Part shown: positions 7,165 to 9,823 of the stretch, piece by piece
Numbering within the stretch: the stretch's first letter is position 1
Layout: the number at the start of each line of letters is the position of its first letter
DNA from: Methylocystaceae bacterium
GTDB taxonomy: Bacteria > Pseudomonadota > Alphaproteobacteria > Rhizobiales > Beijerinckiaceae
DNA length: 9,823 nucleotides
Direction: 5' to 3'
Assembly (NCBI GenBank): GCA_003152255.1
Contig: PLZT01000280.1
Location: 3,769 to 13,591, forward strand
Notes under the pieces: generated by a model
Databases searched by the model: none
What the model saw: the letters and a program-made list of their open reading frames with translations, nothing else
Told to the model about the DNA's origin: nothing
Translations under genes and position numbers: made by a program

Positions 7165-7173
7165 TGTAGATAA
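7149..7173. promoter_or_regulatory. Perfect inverted repeat, likely operator for a dimeric regulator
   Basis: TTATCTAC (7149-7156) and GTAGATAA (7166-7173) are exact reverse complements separated by 9 bases. The whole 25-base element is AT-rich within GC-rich DNA and sits in the space between two divergent genes, overlapping the likely -35 box of the cupin gene. Size and symmetry fit a TetR- or MarR-type operator, but no regulator gene is in the window and the family cannot be named from the site alone. Confidence 0.5.
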
Positions 7174-7563
7174 AAATTCTCGCCGCCGCGGGTGAAAGCG
7201 CCCCAATCGCCATTGGCGGCGCCAGCCTCCCCCATTTCTGCTCAAATACGCGACCGCCGGGCACGACGCCTTCCGCGCCGCCGACATGGGCGCAAGCCGC
7301 GCGGGAAGTTAATTCATATAAACATGGTAGACTTACTTTGCGTCTTGAGGTAATCTGACCTTCACCCTAGGCGAAGCGCCGAACGGCGACGCCTGCACGG
7401 CCGCTCTAAAAGCATGAAATATATGACTTAACTTCCGCAATCGAAGTCGCCAAAGTTGGCGCATCCGATAATATGTCTACGCCTATGATCGGAAATAGGC
7501 GGAGGCTTGCGGGCGCGGGAGCGGGAAAAAAGCTCAGGGAAAACGATCGATGGGGGCGCGAAA
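7174..7563. other. Intergenic region upstream of the DUF1549/DUF1553 gene, no gene seen
   Basis: About 390 bases without a credible coding frame on either strand; ORFs here are short and lack codon bias. AT-rich patches at about 7309-7345 and 7406-7435 contrast with the GC-rich remainder and are where a promoter for the gene at 7564 would be expected, but no pair of boxes fits a consensus well. GATAAT at 7467-7472 resembles a -10 box, yet nothing like a -35 box lies 16-18 bases upstream. A similar stretch, GACTTACTTTGCG and GACTTAACTTCCGC, occurs at about 7330 and 7426; this is weak. No terminator or RNA gene recognised. Confidence 0.5.
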
Positions 7564-9823
7564 ATGAAGCATGCGATGAAGCACACATATCTGGTTTTGA
7601 TGTTGAGCGTGTCGGCCGCGGCGATCGCCGTCGCCGCCGAGGAGAAGCCGGCCGATCCGGCGGCGACGACGCAAGCTCCCGCCGCGGCCCCCGCGGCGGC
7701 CAGCAGACTCCCCTATGCCTGGCAGCCCGTGCGGGCGCAATTCGTGCCGGTCGTCAAGCAGAAGGAGTGGGCGCGCACGCCGATTGACGCATTCATTCTC
7801 TCCAAGCTCGAAGCCAAGGGCCTGAAGCCGTCGCCGGACGCGGATCGCGCGACCTTCATTCGCCGCGCGACGCTCGACGTTTGGGGCGTCGTCCCGACGC
7901 CGGACGAGGTCGCCGCCTTTGTCAACGACACTTCGCCGGACGCCCACGAAAAATTGGTGGATCGCCTGCTTGCGTCCACGCGCTATGGCGAACGTCAGGC
8001 CCGTCGCTGGCTCGATCTCGTGCGCTACGCCGACAGCGCGGGTTTCCAGGGCGATCAGACCCGCCCCAACGCCTATCGTTATCGCGACTATGTGATCAAC
8101 GCGTTCAATTCGGACAAGCCCTATTCGCGCTTCCTCCAGGAGCAGGTCGCCGGCGACGAATTGGCGCGGGGCGATCAGGAGGCCTTGACCGCCACCGGGT
8201 TCCTTGGCCTCTACGCGGACAACAGCAACTCGCGCGATCTGGTGCAGCGCAAATATCAGATCACCACCGACATCGTGGACACGCTGGGCACGGCGGTTCT
8301 CGGGACCTCGGTCGCCTGCGCGCACTGCCACAACCACAAATACGACAAGCTCACGCAGAAGGACTATTTCTCGCTCCAGGCGTTCTTCGCCAACACGGCC
8401 ATCGAAGAGAAGACTCCCGTCGCCGTCAAGGGCGATGAAGAGAAGCGCTTCGAGGCGCAGCAAGCCAAGTGGGAAGAGGCGGTCAAGGACATCAAGGCCA
8501 AGCAGAAAGAGCTCATCGACAGTGTTCGCGAACAGGCGCTGACCTATCACAAGGAGCGCTATCTGACCGACAGCCGCGAGGCGATCTTCAAGCCTTCGAG
8601 CGACTGGAACGCTCTCGACCGCTGGGTCAATCATCGGCTCGCGGCCGTCACCGACGACGACACTTTGGCGGGCTATTTCCGCTATGCGGGCGAAGACAAG
8701 GAAGCGAAGGATTACAATCCCGAATATCTCAAGAAGGCGGAAGAATATCGCAAGCTAACGGCGGAGTTGAAAAAGTTCGACAATCTGCGGCCAAACAAAG
8801 GTTCTGACACGCTAACGAGCGCGACCGAACTCGGCCACCCCGACGCGCCGCCGACCTACATCTTTTTCGGTGGCAATCATGAGCGCAAGCTCGATGAAGT
8901 GCAGCCGGCGTTCCCAGAGGCGCTCAGCAGCGAAAAGCCGGACATCAAGCCGACCGAAACCTCGTCCGGCCGCCGTCTGGCGCTGGCGAACTGGCTCGCG
9001 AGCCCGACCAATCCGCTCACCGCGCGCGTCTATGTGAACCGAATCTGGAACGAATATTTCGGCAAGGGCATCATCGGGACGGTCAGCGATTTCGGCAAAG
9101 CCGGCGACAAGCCGACCAATCCCGAACTGCTCGATTATCTGGCGGACAACTTCGTCAAGGACGGGTGGAGCGTGAAGAAGCTTCATCGTCAGATCCTGCT
9201 GTCGAGCGTCTATCGCCAGTCGTCGGAGCCGCGCGAGGATGTCGCGAGCGCCGACGCGGAAGGCAAGCTGCTTGCCGTGTTCCCGCGCAAGCGTCTCGAC
9301 GCCGAGCAGATCCGCGATTCCTATCTGGCCGTCGCCGGCCAGCTCGTGGACAAGGTCGGTGGATCAAGCGTGTTCCCGCCGGTTCCGGCCAATTTGAACG
9401 CGGGCCCGGCTTGGCCCGTGTCGAAGAACCCGCAGGATCAAAACCGCCGGAGCATTTACGTATTCACGCGGCGCAGCGTTCCCTATCCGCTTCTTGAAAC
9501 CTTCGACATGTCGAACGCCCAGCAGGCGCATAGCAAGCGCGACGTGACCACGACCCCGCTGCAGGCGCTGACGCTGATCAACAACGACACGGTGTTCCAG
9601 TGGTCGCAGGCTCTCGCGGGCCGGGTGATCGCCGAGGCGGGGCCGGACGAAGGAGCGCAGATCGAGCGCCTCTATCAGATCCTGTTCTCGCGCAAGCCCA
9701 ACGATGGCGAAAAGGCGCTCCTTAAGGAGTTCCTCGACAGTCACGAGAAGGTCGTCGCCGATCGCGCGGCGGACGGCAAGCTGACGATCGCCGTTCCCGT
9801 CGGCAAGGGCCTCAAGGTCGCCG
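7564..9823 (+). CDS. Exported DUF1549/DUF1553 (PSCyt2-PSD1) protein, 3' end cut by window edge
   Basis: 753 complete codons are visible and the frame runs off the right edge; the family's usual domain layout suggests only the end of the C-terminal domain is missing. In order: a probable signal peptide (basic residues 1-7, hydrophobic 9-24, cleavage near Ala25), an Ala/Pro-rich linker (28-47), a DUF1549/PSCyt2 domain (about 68-280) containing TPIDAFILSKLEAKGLKPSP and a CAHCHNHKYD motif (Cys252, Cys255, His256), a charged, probably helical segment (290-330), and a DUF1553/PSD1 domain from about 468 (GRRLALANWLASP, NRIWNEYFGKG). The N-terminal planctomycete cytochrome c domain (PSCyt1) found in many relatives is absent. 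Function is unknown; CAHCH resembles a c-type haem site but haem binding is unproven. The ATG at 7564 follows GGGGGCG; an in-frame ATG at 7576 is an alternative. The family is most abundant in Planctomycetes and Verrucomicrobia, where a DUF1501 gene often follows, so that gene may lie just to the right. Confidence 0.92.
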   Translation, partial: MKHAMKHTYLVLMLSVSAAAIAVAAEEKPADPAATTQAPAAAPAAASRLPYAWQPVRAQFVPVVKQKEWARTPIDAFILSKLEAKGLKPSPDADRATFIRRATLDVWGVVPTPDEVAAFVNDTSPDAHEKLVDRLLASTRYGERQARRWLDLVRYADSAGFQGDQTRPNAYRYRDYVINAFNSDKPYSRFLQEQVAGDELARGDQEALTATGFLGLYADNSNSRDLVQRKYQITTDIVDTLGTAVLGTSVACAHCHNHKYDKLTQKDYFSLQAFFANTAIEEKTPVAVKGDEEKRFEAQQAKWEEAVKDIKAKQKELIDSVREQALTYHKERYLTDSREAIFKPSSDWNALDRWVNHRLAAVTDDDTLAGYFRYAGEDKEAKDYNPEYLKKAEEYRKLTAELKKFDNLRPNKGSDTLTSATELGHPDAPPTYIFFGGNHERKLDEVQPAFPEALSSEKPDIKPTETSSGRRLALANWLASPTNPLTARVYVNRIWNEYFGKGIIGTVSDFGKAGDKPTNPELLDYLADNFVKDGWSVKKLHRQILLSSVYRQSSEPREDVASADAEGKLLAVFPRKRLDAEQIRDSYLAVAGQLVDKVGGSSVFPPVPANLNAGPAWPVSKNPQDQNRRSIYVFTRRSVPYPLLETFDMSNAQQAHSKRDVTTTPLQALTLINNDTVFQWSQALAGRVIAEAGPDEGAQIERLYQILFSRKPNDGEKALLKEFLDSHEKVVADRAADGKLTIAVPVGKGLKVA

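Noticed and set aside
7534..8634. 366-residue open frame antisense to the DUF1549 gene
   Set aside because: Shadow frame: Arg/Val/Leu-rich without a domain, while the plus strand encodes clear DUF1549 motifs across the same bases.

Overview
The window is GC-rich DNA of a proteobacterial type. The gene order hupU-hupV-hupS-hupL and the close match to alphaproteobacterial uptake and regulatory hydrogenases point to an alphaproteobacterium, most likely in the Hyphomicrobiales (a Methylocystaceae/Beijerinckiaceae/Bradyrhizobium-like background). The genus cannot be fixed from this sequence alone.

Positions 1-5502, all on the minus strand, hold a hydrogen-sensing and hydrogen-oxidising module. 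It is read from right to left. hupU (4492-5502) and hupV (3044-4495) overlap by ATGA and encode the cytoplasmic H2-sensing regulatory [NiFe] hydrogenase. After a 197-bp gap that holds a good sigma-54 (-24/-12) promoter candidate come hupS (1755-2843) and hupL (1-1730, cut by the window edge). These encode a Tat-exported, membrane-anchored uptake hydrogenase. HupS carries all six cysteines of the oxygen-tolerant proximal cluster. HupV carries the Ile62/Phe110 gas-channel residues and lacks the C-terminal maturation peptide. The expected logic is that HupUV senses H2, signals through a HupT-type kinase and a HupR/HoxA-type NtrC-family activator (neither in the window), and that activator switches on hupSL from the sigma-54 promoter.

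Positions 5503-7045 hold two convergent cupin-fold genes: a YhhW-like pirin with an intact metal-binding set (5725-6426, plus) and a small exported single-domain cupin (6557-7045, minus). A tiny, very basic ORF with a good ribosome binding site lies just after the pirin gene. The cupin gene starts next to an AT-rich patch with a perfect 8-bp inverted repeat (7149-7173) over its likely promoter.

Positions 7046-7563 are a long intergenic region. From 7564 to the right edge runs a large exported protein of the DUF1549/DUF1553 (PSCyt2-PSD1) family, truncated by the window end. This family is best known from Planctomycetes and Verrucomicrobia, so its presence beside alphaproteobacterial hup genes is the most unusual gene content here. 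No RNA gene, insertion sequence or CRISPR array was seen, and nothing in the window is clearly an undescribed system.
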